From: Phyto melanocephala
Lineage: Eukaryota > Arthropoda > Insecta > Diptera > Rhinophoridae
Reading direction: 5' to 3'
NCBI GenBank assembly: GCA_941918925.1
Contig: OW799233.1
Span: 109,675,833-109,739,832 of the forward strand
DNA: 64,000 nucleotides
Below the pieces are notes generated by a model. That model did no database searches. It saw only the letters and a program-made list of their open reading frames with translations, and was not told the DNA's origin. Each line of letters starts with the position of its first letter. Within the stretch, counting starts at the first letter, position 1. Position numbers and translations under genes: made by a program. Below are positions 1 through 11,440 of this stretch, in pieces.

Positions 1-1777
1 AATTTAAAAAAAAAAAATATTAATAAACCCCCACTACACGCACACTGTTTACCAGTGTCGTTTTTATAAGGAAAAATGCTGGCTTGACAGTATGTCAGGC
101 AATATTTGCTTTCTCCATGTGTTTATTCCAACATTTAGGAGAGTGTAGAGAAAAAAGAAGAAACAAAAATGTATTGATGAACACTATTTAAAAAAAAAAC
201 GAAAGATGCTGACATGCTATTTGTTCCAATTTTTATTATTGTCCTCCTGTCATTTTATTAAAATATTTCCATAATATTAAAAAACACAAGCAGATGTTCC
301 TTTGACACCCTTCGCCACTAGCACAGGTGACCAACAATATATATAAGTTTATCATTTCGTTAGTAGTTCTAAGACATGTTCATCTGTATCCCAACAACGT
401 AAAGAAGTATTATTGTCTTTAATTATGTTTGGTGGAATTAGCTGTCAGTCCGTATGTCTGTTATGTAGATTTTAATGGCCACTAGAAATAATTCAAATTC
501 ATTAGGAGCATCTAAAATTTTCATAAACAGTTTAGTATAGAAAATAGGTTTACAGAAAAATGTAAAAAACCTATGAGTAAGTTTATTTATTGTTTTTATT
601 TTATCAATAATATACTAATCTTTTTTAGTTAAAGCATAAAACAATCGTTTGATATGAAAAAGTCAAAACCGTATTTTTTAAGTTACGAGGTTGAGGTTCT
701 TTAAGTTATATGTTTCACTGATGCCATATTCTCATAGTTAAATTGGCAGCTACTGACTTGCCTCTGGATATTTCTAACAGAAAATTTGGAAATAATGTTG
801 GATTGCATACCCATTAAGCTAAAAATTATGGCAACCATCAAATGCACAAAACACATTTCTCACACACTATGAATTTTGATAACAAAATTCAATGATTTGA
901 AAGGACTGTTATTCTCGGTGAAATGGCAAACCTCACTGGCAATGCTTTAAGTATGTCACTAAAAAACTTTCCAATAAGAAATAAAATAGAAACAAATCAC
1001 GCTTTGCCCTAACCGATAAAATAATGTGCTATAATATATTGGCAGGATTGAAAGTGAAAAGGTCAATTGTTGACTTTTTAAAAAAATAATTATATTTGTA
1101 TGTAGTCACCTGTGTCCAAGGTATCCAAATGAACTTTTTGGCAACAAAGAAACACCCCAGAAAACCCAAATTGTGGGAGAAAATAGGAGATTCTGAAACT
1201 GAGAAGACTTAAATTAGGAAGATTAACTAATTTAGTAATAAGTCACACAACGTTGAAAACTTATTAAGCTAGCGTAGGTCTATCGGGTAAGAAAATATAC
1301 AACGCTTGTAAGAAAAAAGACGTATAGACATACTATATACAATAACTGTAACTTGGATACTATGCCGAACATGGAATACCATGATCTATAATTTTATTAG
1401 GTTTGAGATGTATTTGAGGAAACTTGCTAACAGCGCACTACATGCAAGGGGCATACGTGTATGCTGTCATCTACTTGAACTTTCTTTGTGTCCTTCTTTT
1501 GCAACCTAACCTTACTTTATGGAAAAACGTTAGCAAATCGGTTAATTTCTTGGGCACAAAATCGATAAGATCATATTAGGGGACTTGTCACCCTCTATGA
1601 AACTTAGTAGAAGCTGCTTTTGATAACATTTTCCTTATAAGAAGGAGAAGGGGGAGTAAATCCGTTGATATGATTAAAATACTATTTAACACAATTATGA
1701 CATATGTTATCAATGCTGACAGATATCTTGTATTAAAATCTAGCTCTAAAGTAGAGTAGGCTGACTTTTATATTTTA
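1..1777. other. No gene recognised; old AT-rich DNA
   Basis: The reading frames are short and AT-driven with no recognisable domain. The only structured piece is a decayed DINE-like block listed separately at about 307-480. No tRNA, splice-bounded exon or terminal repeat was recognised elsewhere in this stretch. Confidence 0.5.
307..480 (+). mobile_element. Decayed DINE-1-like element, terminal part
   Basis: The order of motifs matches the better DINE copies downstream: a 'CACCCTTCGCC...GGTG' stem-like start, 'TATATAAGTTTATCATTTCGTT', a degenerate 'CCCAACAACGTAAAGAAGTA' where others have the CCCATAAAGTATATA block, then 'GTCAGTCCGTATGTCTGTT', a decayed GTCY tract. Similarity is low and no far end was found, so this is the oldest DINE relic I can suggest and it remains tentative. 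Confidence 0.4.
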
Positions 1778-2449
1778 CTAGCTAATACCCGGTGTGCTTC
1801 GCCACCCCAAATTTAAGTATTTATGTCATATGGTAGGTGCCACGCCCAATATTGTTAATGCACCCATCTTTTCCATAAATGTTTATTTGAATATCAAAGT
1901 TGCTTTTGCAAAATTTTACTACTCTAATCGATATCGTTTTCCAGATATACGAATTTTAGTATTTATTTCATATGGTAGGTGCCACGCCCACTATTGATAA
2001 TGCACCAATTTCTTGCCTAAATATTCATTTGGGTGTCAAAGTTGCTCTTGCAAAATTTTACTACTCTAATCGATATCGTTTTCCAAATATACGAATTTTA
2101 GTATTAAATTCATGTGACCACGCCTACTATTGCAAGTACGCCCATTTTTTACCCAAATGTTCGTGTGGATGTCAAAGTTTACCGTACTTAATTTAAAGAC
2201 TCTAGCTACATTAACTTTCGTGATATATAATATTTAATACTTATTCTTAAATAAGGCGTGGCACCCCGCCCACTTAAAATTTCAAACCAAAGTATAGCCT
2301 ATAGTTCCTTCCAGACATACAGAAAGATTCTGTGAAAATTTTAAGGAAATCGGTCCAGCCGTTTAACCGTTTATAAAGCACAAACAAACATACAAACATA
2401 TAAACATACAAACATACAAAAACACATTGACTTTTATATTTTATTATGA
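1778..2449 (-). mobile_element. Non-autonomous Helitron (copy B1)
   Basis: On the minus strand the element begins TC (complement at 2448-2449) and ends CTAG (complement at 1778-1781). It sits between A and T without a target duplication, which is the Helitron rule. The minus-strand 3' end reads GGCGAAGCACACCGGGTAT before the terminal AGCTAG, a common 3' end of insect Helitrons. No Rep/helicase coding is present. A closely similar but shorter copy lies at 22840-23333. Two short overlapping plus-strand reading frames are by-products of the internal duplication. Confidence 0.75.
1808..2110. repeat. 142-bp tandem duplication inside Helitron B1
   Basis: The block containing GGTAGGTGCCACGCCCA occurs at 1832 and again at 1974, a 142-bp shift, with the surrounding sequence (TTTGCAAAATTTTACTACTC, then ATCGATATCGTTTTCCA) also repeated. 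A third, more diverged partial unit follows ('CATGTGACCACGCCTAC'). The sister copy at 22840 has one unit fewer, so unit number differs between copies. Confidence 0.75.
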
Positions 2450-5226
2450 TTTTTTTTTGTGAGTCTAAAATGTTAAATTAGTTTGTCAAATAATTATAAC
2501 ATATTACCTTTTACTCAATTAATGGCGATATTTTGTAATTTTTATTAAAAGTTTTGTAGTTTATTTCACTTTTTTTTAACTTTTGCCAAAGAAAACTTAA
2601 ATGTGTTTCAACACTTTAGCAGTTTATTCTATAGCAACGCAATAATTCTAACACAACAACTTTAACACAAAAATTCTGACACAACACCTTGTAGTTGATG
2701 GAGGGAATTGGAAAATTTTTTACGTTAGAATATGTTGTTTCTCAGCGGTAAAAAGTAGGAGTAAACTGGCCTTAATAAATGCCTTATTTAGACTAATTTA
2801 GCGGACGTAAGGATTCTAGTTTTTTATACGCGTTGAGATTAGAGGTAATGCTACCATACTCGCTTCTAAAAACGGTGCTTCTAGATGAAGGTCTAATGGA
2901 GGGCTCTTTGGAATCCATTGTGTGAAGATTTGTTAAAAAGCTTTGTGATTTAATTGCAACACAATTTTTGTTTCTAAAATTATTAAACTTTTAATAAATT
3001 TTTTATACATATTTTAATTTTTTCGTAACTGTTTAGAGTTCAGTACTGCTAAATTTACTCTTTAAAAGATCAAAATGCAACTTAATGAATTATTTTTTAT
3101 TCTTAAATATTTTTCCTTTTATTCCTTTTAATTTTATCTCTTTTTCATTTTGATAAATTTCGTAAGAATACAAAACATAAAAAAAAGCACACGAGAATGT
3201 ACACTTTTCTTAGCTTCTTAACCCTGTCACTACCCTATAATAAGCCACAAGTTTATGTAAATGTAGACAATTTTTTTAATACTCAGTTTTTAATCTACTT
3301 TATGTGTCTCACTGGATTATTTACACAACAATGATTGCGACTTAATATCCTGTCAATAGCATTTCTAGAAGGCTTATATGCATATTTCATATTTGGACTC
3401 AGAAATATTACCGGAATCAGAAGTACTAAAAGCACTTAGATCAGAGTCGCTTATATTTATCATCGCAAATATTTTATCTTCCTTCAGACCTACACCCGCT
3501 GATTTTCTATTCATTTTGCAATTGATTAAACATAAATTAAAATGAACATCAATGGGAAAATATCTCCGTTTATTTATTTATTTAACAAACCATTCGGTTC
3601 AATTATCCCAAATACATATACACACATATAAATATAAATATAATTAACTTGACTATATAATAAAATAATTATAATGTTTATAGAAAAAACTTTCTAAAAA
3701 AGAAACACTTTTATAGGCTTTTAAATCAGAAAGGATGTGCGCACCCAGCCGTGGTTTTTGTCAATTATTTACAATGAAAAACCATACACTAAATGAACAT
3801 ATCTAAATCAGGTAATAAACGTAAAATGGGTAAATTTTCCAGTAAGATAATATCATGAAATTTGAGTTTTTACGATTTTCTGGGATGCGTAAAGCCCATG
3901 GTAGTAAAAGGGTTAAAGAAGAATAGTTCGAATGACTATCGAACCTTTGAAGGAAGTTTAAAGGCCTTCTAGAAGGAATTTAAAGGCAGATAGGTTAGAA
4001 TGAAATTAAAAATCTAAAGAAGGGTGTAAAATTTAGATTTCAAATGGCCTGAAATGTTATGCCCTTTTGACTTTTACCGCTTGGATTGTTACTTGTTGGT
4101 GTGTAAGAATGTATTTATGTGTGCTCATAACTAATGTAAAGGCATTGACCAATATGTTTCCAATACGAAGATAAAGAATGATAAGAAAGTATGACAAGAA
4201 CACAAATGAAGAAAACCCTGATAATGTTTTTTTTTGTTTTGACAAGAAAAAAAAACTTTATTTAATAGCTTTTAGCAGCTACAGCTGAAAGGAACAACAA
4301 CATAAATTAAAATAATATTTCTTTTCGAACTGCTTTTTTTTACAGGAAATAGAAATTGTGGTTCTAGGTACAAGACTTTTATTATTATTTATTAAATATT
4401 TTCCAAAGTTTAGTTTAATAAAAAAAGTGTAAAAAATGTTTCACTTACTTTTTATAAGATTTTATTTTTGTCCACAGAAAATATTTAATTAAATCTAAAT
4501 TCCTTTTTCTACAATTTGTTTTTGGTAAAAAATGATAATAAATTATGTATCATTGTTTTTTTATGTTTTTTAGAATTTTGGCCATTTTTTGTGTGAAATT
4601 TGTGTTATTTGCATGAAAGACATCAACTTTTCGTATACCACGTAAGTATATCTGCTCAATTTGGCAGTCTTTTGTTTGTTTTTATTATTGTTTTGTTGTT
4701 TTGTTTTTAAGTGAAATAATGTTTTCTTAAATGTTATTTGCGTCGTAACACATGTTGTGGCTTTTTTCTTTTTGGTTAGTTTTTATTGCCTCTGCTCTTT
4801 TATAGAACAATTTCGTAAAGTTTAAAACAATTATTTGTTCGAGATTGTGTCTGTCTGTGTATATGTTGAAATCATTTTAAAAGTTTCCTTGACCAATATT
4901 TATGTCTTCTCATGCTAACAGAAATATTATAAAAAAAAAATATGACATAAACAACTTAATGATGACTTGTTAAAGAAAAACTGTGATTGTTGACTTTCGG
5001 CAGCTAAAGTTTAAATCCACTTTTAGTAGCATAAACTTGTAGATATTGTTGGAAAGAAACTGTGAGTGTTGGTTTGAAATTTTTTGTTATTTTTAAAAGT
5101 TTTTTTTTTTAAACAATAAGCAAATAAAAAACGAAGATGATATAATGCTTCATTTCCGTTTTATGAAAGTTGTTTTTTGTTTTGTTTTTAAGAGCAAAAA
5201 TATTTTATTAGAAATTAAATTCTTAT
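2450..5226. other. No gene recognised
   Basis: AT-rich sequence with homopolymer runs and no coding frame I can support. A short stretch at 4850-4905 (GTCTGTCTGTGTATATGTTG followed by 'AAATCATTTTAAAAG') resembles the GTCY tract and adjoining block of DINE elements, suggesting a very decayed copy. No terminal repeats were found. Confidence 0.45.
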
Positions 5227-6345
5227 ATTTTATACCCTTCACACAGTGAAAAAGGGTATATATAGGTTTGTCATTCCGTGTGAAATTTCTACAATTTTCA
5301 TTTCAAACCCCATAAAGTATATATTTTCTGAAAGCTTATGAATAGGGGAGTCGATTAAGCTCTGTCAGTCTGTCCGTCTGACCGTCTGTCCGTGTGTATG
5401 TTGAAATCAACTTTTTGAAGCCCCACAATATCGCTTGGACCCGGGTGAAGTATTAAAATATCAGAAATATTCGGGAGTAGATCGGTATTGAAAATCAGAA
5501 ACATCGGTAGATAAACAACTGAGATATGAGCAAAAACCCACGACCACCTCGATTTTTTTTTCACAAAAACAACATTACAACAACAACATACATACATACA
5601 AACGTATACTGGTTAGAGAAAACGTGGTATCGAAAGCTCATGAAAGCTTATGAATAGGGGAGTCGATTAAGCTCTGTCAGTCTGTCCGTCTGACCGTCTG
5701 TCCGTGTGTATGTTGAAATCAACTTTTTGAAGCCCCACAATATCGCTTGGACCCGGGTGAAGTATTAAAATATCAGAAATATTCGGGAGTAGATCGGTAT
5801 TGAAAATCAGAAACATCGGTAGATAAACAACTGAGATATGAGCAAAAACCCACGACCACCTCGATTTTTTTTTCACAAAAACAACATTACAACAACAACA
5901 TACATACATACAAACGTATACTGGTTAGAGAAAACGTGGCATCGAATCCCAGCTGAGCCAAAAAAATTTTTTTTTATTTTTTTTAATATTTTTTTTTATT
6001 TTTTTTATTTAATATATTATTTATATTTTAATTATTATTTTTTTTTAATTTTTTTTTTAAATTTTTTTTTTATTTTTTTTTGTTTTATTTTTATTATATA
6101 TATTATTTTTTTTTAAATTTTTTTTTATATTTTTTTAAAAATTTTTTTTTTATTTTTTTTAACATACATACATACGTAAATTTATAATTTTACAATGGGT
6201 TGTTTTTATATATGTATGGTTTTTATATGTATGTACGTTTTTCATATGGGATGAATGGTGATACAAACTACTGTTATTGCATGACTACACGCTGAGAAGG
6301 GTATATAAGATTCGGCACGGCCGAATATAGCGCTTTTACTTGTTT
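5227..6345 (+). mobile_element. DINE-1/Helentron-like element, family I (copy a)
   Basis: It opens with a TATACCCTTCACAC...GTGAAAAAGGGTATA stem-loop, then the CCCATAAAGTATATATTTTC block and the GTCTGTCCGTCTGACCG tract. A long A/T-only stretch follows, and it closes with GGGTATATAAGATTCGGCAC and a GCCGAAT inverted pair before ACTTGTTTT. This architecture (stem-loop, conserved block, GTCY microsatellite, subterminal inverted repeats) is that of Drosophila DINE-1, a non-autonomous Helentron. It has no coding capacity. Uniquely among the family I copies here it carries a 312-bp internal duplication. Confidence 0.8.
5329..5952. repeat. Near-perfect 312-bp tandem duplication within DINE copy a
   Basis: Positions 5329-5640 and 5641-5952 are almost identical, with the same 80-codon antisense frame appearing twice. 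The units join at a short 'TCGAA' microhomology (GGTATCGAAAGCTCA at the junction against GGCATCGAATCCCAG at the far side). The identity implies a very young duplication or an assembly artefact. Confidence 0.85.
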
Positions 6346-6766
6346 TTTTCTAAAACACACGCAGAAGGTTGAGTAGAATTTTTTGTTTACTAGAGTTGGA
6401 GAATTCTGTTTTAATTTTGTTTCTCTTTTTTTTTTTTTTTTTTTTTTAATTTATCATAATTTTAGTATTTCAATGAGAGGAACAAATTTGGTAAAATCCC
6501 TTTTTTAATTTTAAAAAAGTAGAGCTTTGCTGTAGTTTATTCGAAAATCGAATATATTCTTTTACTTTTAATTTTGGATTTATTTACTTGAATTTGTAAT
6601 TTAAGTTAAACAACCTCTTTTTGTAAAACTAGTATTCGCCATCGGTTTTAATTTTGATTTGACCATTGAAAAAGTTACAATTCGTTTTAATTAAGCCTTC
6701 CCATCCCTGCAGCAATAGATATTTGTTCTAGTTTACTGACCTTTCTAAAAAGTCTAAGGGCGCTGC
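6346..6766. other. No gene recognised; poly-T tract
   Basis: Contains a long T run around 6425-6448 and AT-rich unassigned sequence between DINE copy a and a mariner fragment. Confidence 0.5.
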
Positions 6767-7014
6767 ATGCCACACAGCTCATGTAAGAGTAGACATTATC
6801 TACGAACGATTCGAGGGCATGGTCATATTATGTATATGTGTATGTGTAAGTGGCCCCAAAGAGTGCAAAATTCAAATCCCTTGGCTTCTTTCTTGTGGGA
6901 TTTTCTTAAGACACAGGTCTATTTAACTAAGCCAAAAATAACGGTGGCTCTCAAAGCCAACACCACATTTGTCATCTGTCAAATTTACACAGAGTCTTGT
7001 AAAAATGAATAATT
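6767..7014 (+). pseudogene. Mariner-type transposase remnant, C-terminal part
   Basis: The frame contains FLWDFLKTQVYLTKPK followed by ALKANTTFVICQIY and a Cys near the end. This matches the tail of mariner-type transposases, where a '(Y/F)FLWG(F/Y)LK..VY..KP' motif is followed by 'ALK.NI..VI..I'. The 'WPQRVQNSNPLASF' just upstream corresponds to the usual 'WPPRSCDLTPLD(Y/F)' stretch that carries the third catalytic Asp, here degraded (Asp missing). Everything upstream of this is lost. No TIRs were recognised. It cannot encode an active enzyme. Confidence 0.65.
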
Positions 7015-7349
7015 TTTGACCCAACAAAACTGTTGCGCATATTATATATTGAATTTTTTTTAATTAAAAAAAACGGCTGCAAGAAAAACCCTTAATAATG
7101 AGAACGAAAGCAACGATTATATTGCGTTGGCTATCAACAAGCTCTAGCTGATTGATTTATGGTCTTTTATTCAATTTGGTTCTGGGAAATTTTTGATACA
7201 CTAGCAATGAAATTGAAAAATCCAGAGGCCGCCAAATTTAAAAACCCTTAGCCCTTTAGGGCCAGAGGAACTCAGCTTAATGACTGAATCAAAGTCTTTT
7301 ACAAATCTCTGATAAATCTCAAAGTTATGAAAAAATAAAAAAATAAAAA
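7015..7349. other. No gene recognised
   Basis: Short AT-rich interval between a mariner remnant and DINE copy b; may include the mariner's lost 3' end. Confidence 0.45.
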
Positions 7350-8086
7350 ACAAGTAACAGTGCTATATTCGGCCGTGCCGAATCTTATATACCCTTCACA
7401 ACGTGTAGTCATGCAATAACAAATGTTTGTATCACCATTCATCCCATATAAAATACGTACAAATGTACACGTTAGAATAAATGTGGCATCGAATCCCAGC
7501 TGAGCCAAAAAAATTTTATTTTATTTTATTTAATATATTATTTATATTTTATTATTTTTTTTATATTTTTAAAAAAATTTTTTAAATTTATTTTTAAATT
7601 TTTTAAAATTTTTTTTTTTTTAGTTTTATTTATTATTTTTTTCTTATTTTTAATATTTTTTTTGTTTTGTAATTTTTTTTGTTTGGTATGTTTTTTACAT
7701 GTATCTATGTATGTATGTTGTTGTTGTAATTGTGAAAAAAAACGAGGTGGTCGTGGTTTTTTGCTCATATCTCAGAAAGTTATGGGGCGATTGTGCTGAA
7801 TTTCAGTAGCGATTCATTCCTGGATATTTCCAAGAGATTGATACCATATACAGATCTGAGGAACATATAGTTGCTTCTAAAAGTTGATTTCAACCAACAC
7901 ACGGACAGACGGGCAGACGGACAGACGGACAGACGGACAGACGGTCAGGGCTTAATCGACTCCTCTATTCATAAGCTTTCAGAAAATATATACTTTATGG
8001 GGTCGGAAATGAAAATTGTAGAAATTACAAACGGAATGACAAAGCTATATATACCCTTGTGCACCACAGGTGAAGGGTATAAAAAC
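7350..8086 (-). mobile_element. DINE-1/Helentron-like element, family I (copy b)
   Basis: Inverted relative to copy a. It starts ACAAGTAACAGTGCTATATTC with the ATTCGGCCGTGCCGAAT hairpin and runs through CTTATATACCCTTCACAACG and a T-rich low-complexity core. It then shows a clean (GGACAGAC)n tract at about 7900-7950 and the complement of the CCCATAAAGTATATA block. It closes with the stem-loop TATACCCTTGTGCACCACAG/GTGAAGGGTATA and AAAAAC. It is nearly full length and very like the copy at 45378. No coding capacity. Confidence 0.82.
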
Positions 8087-8341
8087 AAAGATAAAAATGA
8101 TAATCAGTCTTCTCGTAGGAACCATTAACCTACAGGAGCAACTGATCCAAATAAGGCTTTTAAAAAACCGTGTTGAAATGACAATTGAAAGCATAATTTT
8201 TACCTCTATTATTTATATGCTTCAAAAAAATGCCTCAATTAAAAAAAACCAAAAAAAAACTGTTGAACCCTTGAGAAATTATTTGGTTTTTTTTTCTGTA
8301 ATTTCTATTAATGAAATACCACTCTTTATCACAGTTGCTCG

Positions 8342-8855
8342 GAAATAACACGGCGAATGTTGTCCTTCAAGTGTTCAATCGTTTCGGGCTTATCGGCGTA
8401 GACTAGCGACTACACTTGATCTCCCCACAGAAAATAGTCTAGCAGCGTTAAATCGCACGATCATTCGAAACGAGAAACTCTGCAATAACCAAGCCGTTTA
8501 TTCAATAAATCAATTGTGCCATAAGCTGTGTGACATGTTGCGACGTTTTATTGAAACCACAGCTCTAAAAATTCAGTAATTATGACTCTATAGCGGTCTT
8601 CATTGGCTGCAACGTTCTTACCAACGTTAGTTTTAAAGTAGTACGGTCCAATGATTTCACCAACCCTTAAGCACTCCAAATAGTTAGGTTTTTTTGGATA
8701 TAACGGTAAGGACTGTCATCACTCCAAATATAGCAATTTTGTTTATTGACGCATTCAGTTAAATAAAAGTGAGCTTTATCGCTTAACAAAATTCGCTTAT
8801 GAAAATCGGAATGCGTATTTTGAACAGAACCATGATTTTTGAAATATATTAGCAT
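8342..8855 (-). pseudogene. Mariner-type transposase pseudogene, central and C-terminal parts
   Basis: Read on the minus strand, the frame begins with RILLSDKAHFYLTECVNKQN and CYIWSDDSP, the segment holding the first catalytic Asp (LSDKAHF). It continues with 'GPYYFKTNV' and 'LWFQ*NVATCHTAYGTIDLL', where the second Asp (normally QDGA) is replaced and a stop intrudes. It then has 'SCDLTLLDYFLWG', which holds the third Asp, and 'VYADKPETIEHLKDNIRRVI', ending in two stops. The N-terminal DNA-binding region is absent. In-frame stops and the lost second Asp make it inactive. It lies between DINE copy b and a hAT MITE. Confidence 0.75.
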
Positions 8856-8920
8856 AATTTGGAAGCATTGTTCAGGTATTTATAATTAAATGCCAAATCA
8901 AACTAAACATAAATCATGAT

Positions 8921-9111
8921 CAAGGCGAATTCAATAAGGTGAACTTATTAGATCAGCTGATTATCAGCTGTTGACTACTTCTAGGGACCAATTGTAAAAT
9001 TTTTGTGTATTTTTGACATATCGTTTTGTTTTACACTAACAAAATACACGTTTGTATTTTTTCACATTGTAGTTGTTTTAGGGACGAGTTCACCTTATTG
9101 AATTCGCCTTG
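8921..9111 (+). mobile_element. hAT-like MITE, 191 bp (copy M1)
   Basis: TIRs start CAAGGCGAATTCAATAAGGT at both ends. An exact 8-bp target duplication, ATCATGAT, flanks it at 8913-8920 and 9112-9119. An 8-bp duplication together with a C-A-A-G-G terminus fits the hAT consensus (YARNG ends); P-type elements also make 8-bp duplications but have different ends. It is non-coding. Internal palindromes (GATCAGCTGATTATCAGCTG) lie near one end. Confidence 0.85.
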
Positions 9112-9618
9112 ATCATGATAAAATGACCCCCAATTAAGAAACTGTCACCAACTTATAATTCCTTTCACCTATAAAAACACCCCGTACAAGTCTTGAGATT
9201 TCGATAAGATTTTTTAGAAACAGAATTAGATGAAAATCGCTCCGTACTCCAGAAGAGAGGAATAAGAGTATGATGTAAGTTTTTTTTGCATTTACAATCT
9301 TAGTATGCAGTAGAATCAAAGCATAATGATTAAAATAAACTAAATTATAAATCTGATTGCTCGTACAAAAAACAAATACTTAAGTATCTGCTTTTAAATT
9401 ACATTTCTACAAATAAATTTAGTTTTATAGGTTTTCTTATTTTTCTCTGTTTTTTGAATGTGTTTGATAGAACCACTAAAACAATAAACCATTTTCCTTA
9501 ACTCTGTATATGAAAATCAAAAAATATACATGTTGTTCTTGTGACTACAAGCACACCTTAATGTGTTTGCCAATCATGACATTAAAATACACATCTGATC
9601 TAGTGAAATGTTCCATAT
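9112..9618. other. Spacer between two inverted MITE copies
   Basis: About 500 bp of AT-rich unassigned DNA separates M1 and M2, which face each other. No coding frame was recognised. Confidence 0.45.
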
Positions 9619-9809
9619 CAAGGCGAATTCAATAAGGTGAACTCGTCGCTAAAACAACTACAAAGTGAAAAAATACAAACGTGTATTTTGTTAGTGTAAA
9701 ACAAAACGATATGTCAAAAATACACAAAAATTTGAAAAGTGGTCCCTAGAAGTAGGCAACAGCTGATGATCAGCTGATCTAATAAGTTCACCTTATTAAA
9801 TTTGCCTTG
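9619..9809 (-). mobile_element. hAT-like MITE, 191 bp (copy M2, inverted)
   Basis: Reverse complement of M1, also 191 bp. It has TIR CAAGGCGAATTCAATAAGGT at the left and GCCTTG at the right, and an exact 8-bp duplication TTCCATAT at 9611-9618 and 9810-9817. The different duplications show M1 and M2 are independent insertions rather than a single inverted duplication. Confidence 0.85.
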
Positions 9810-9817
9810 TTCCATAT

Positions 9818-10561
9818 TTTTAAAACTATTAAAAAAATTACAAAAAATACGGTTCACATTTCAAATATTCAACCATATTTGCTTTCATATTTTATTCTTT
9901 TGATTAAGATTTGCTTTTACACTCTTCTACTTTGTTCATTTTGACAGGGTTAATGCTTTGTTTTTTTGATATAAACATGCCTTAAACAATATTCGTAACA
10001 AAAATTAATTCAAAAGGCAATGCTTTTTTAGAAATTTTTTATTCTTTGTTTTTCCAAATTAGTTTGTTTGTAGTTATGACGAAAAGTGTAACGTCAAATC
10101 TTCAAAGTAAAGAACTCATAGAACGTTGTCATTATTGAAAAATGGACGTCGGTTAAGCAATTAACAATGGAGAAAATAATTTAATGTTTTTTTTTTCAAT
10201 TAAAATAATAAGTATAATTCACAGTGGGAACTCCTTCAGGTTGTAAAGGAAAAATATCCACTTCTGTTGTTTACTACATGAAGTGTAACGACACGATTTC
10301 GTTGGTAGGCGGGGTAGGCTCAGCATCGTTCATAGTTGTTTACAAAATTAAAAAAAAAATAAGCTCACTTTCGTTTTTTACGATAACTGTTTCATCTACT
10401 TTATTACGAAGGTTAGTTACACCGACATCAAGTTCATACGAAAACACCACCGAGTACGAAGGTTAACTCCACGACAACACACCAATGTAGCACACATGAA
10501 ACCAGGTCCTAGGCAGTGACTCGTTGCTTCTTTGTCGTGGAGTAAGTGTAAAGGAAGTTGG
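9818..10561. other. No gene recognised
   Basis: Unassigned sequence leading into the palindrome array. From about 10220 the base composition becomes noticeably richer in G and C than the surroundings. An 80-codon frame at 10224-10466 has no recognisable domain. Confidence 0.4.
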
Positions 10562-10890
10562 CGGGGAGTTTAAAAACTCCACAGCCACCGTTTTCGCAGC
10601 TCGTGTTTCGGCACAAGGGTAATAGGGTGCTAAGAGTAACTTGGGGAGTTTAAAAACTCCTTACGCCTTTAAGGTTGATGTAGAGAAGTTATTGGGGAGC
10701 TTACAAACGTTTTCTCTTAATACTAAAATACCTCACTAAGAGTATTTGGCAAGTTTACAAACTCCTCTCTAAATAGGTTTTGACTGAAGTTTAAGAAGTG
10801 TACAGGGAGTTTAGAAACTCTTTTCCAAATTGCTTCCTACAAATCAATATCTGTAGTTAAGAATAATTGGGAAGTTTACAAACTCCTCAC
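10562..10890. repeat. Array of six short palindromes (AGTTTAnAAACT core)
   Basis: GGGGAGTTTAAAAACTCC occurs at about 10563 and 10644. Degenerate versions follow at about 10695 (GGGAGCTTACAAACG), 10750 (CAAGTTTACAAACTCC), 10812 (GGGAGTTTAGAAACTC) and 10870 (GGAAGTTTACAAACTCC). The best units form 7-bp stems with a 2-base loop. Spacings are about 53-80 bp and the sequence between units is not obviously conserved. It could be the leader or LTR of a decayed retroelement, a degenerate minisatellite, or binding sites for a dimeric factor; none is established. Confidence 0.6.
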
Positions 10891-11199
10891 CACTTGGATC
10901 TTACCTACAGATAACCTTCTCGCTGACTTACTTTTAAAAATATGCGTGCTTAAACACCCTCGATTGTGTACATACACACATGTATTTGCGTGGCTGTATA
11001 TGGACGCAGTATATAGTGTGCCATGTGCAAGTACACTGTAGCCACACTCACCCACATGCAATTGTCAGCTTTTATATGGCTGCCATAAGGAGGACGGCCA
11101 ACTAAAATCAGCTGTGCTGTGTTCCATGGTCAATAAATTGTCTCACCTGACAAAAAGGTGGTGTTAGCATGTCACTGGCCTTTACATTTAAATATCAAT

Positions 11200-11440
11200 A
11201 CGAATGTTGTACTTGTATCACTATTCGTAAATAATTAATTCAATAGCCTATTAAACATTATAATATAGAAATGTATAATCAATACATTAATGGATACAAA
11301 AATAAAGTACTTCGTGGTATAGAAATAATATTGTACGAATATCTATATTTGTAAATAATTATTTTAATAATCAATGTTCTATAAACATTAATGGGTACAA
11401 AAATAAAGTTTATTTTGAAATAGCAATAATTGATTAAGTA
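11200..11440. repeat. Diverged tandem duplication with AATAAA signals
   Basis: Two related blocks share GTAAATAATT (11227 and 11351) and TACAAAAATAAAG (about 11294 and 11395). The offset drifts from about 124 to 101 bp because of an indel. Each block has an AATAAA motif. It may be remains of a retroelement end. Confidence 0.45.

Noticed and set aside
1794..2196. Overlapping plus-strand frames as a small repeated protein
   Set aside because: They lie in the 142-bp tandem duplication of a non-autonomous Helitron and recur only because that unit does.
5355..5909. Two identical 80-codon antisense frames
   Set aside because: They are the two units of the 312-bp tandem duplication of a non-coding DINE, not a gene pair.
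7895..7950. CRISPR-like or satellite array in the GGACAGACG repeats
   Set aside because: It is the (GTCY)n microsatellite that is a standard part of DINE-1-type elements; there are no spacers.
8921..9111. P-element origin for the 8-bp-duplication MITEs
   Set aside because: P-type elements also make 8-bp duplications, but the CAAGG terminus fits the hAT YARNG end better. It is not fully excluded without the autonomous partner.
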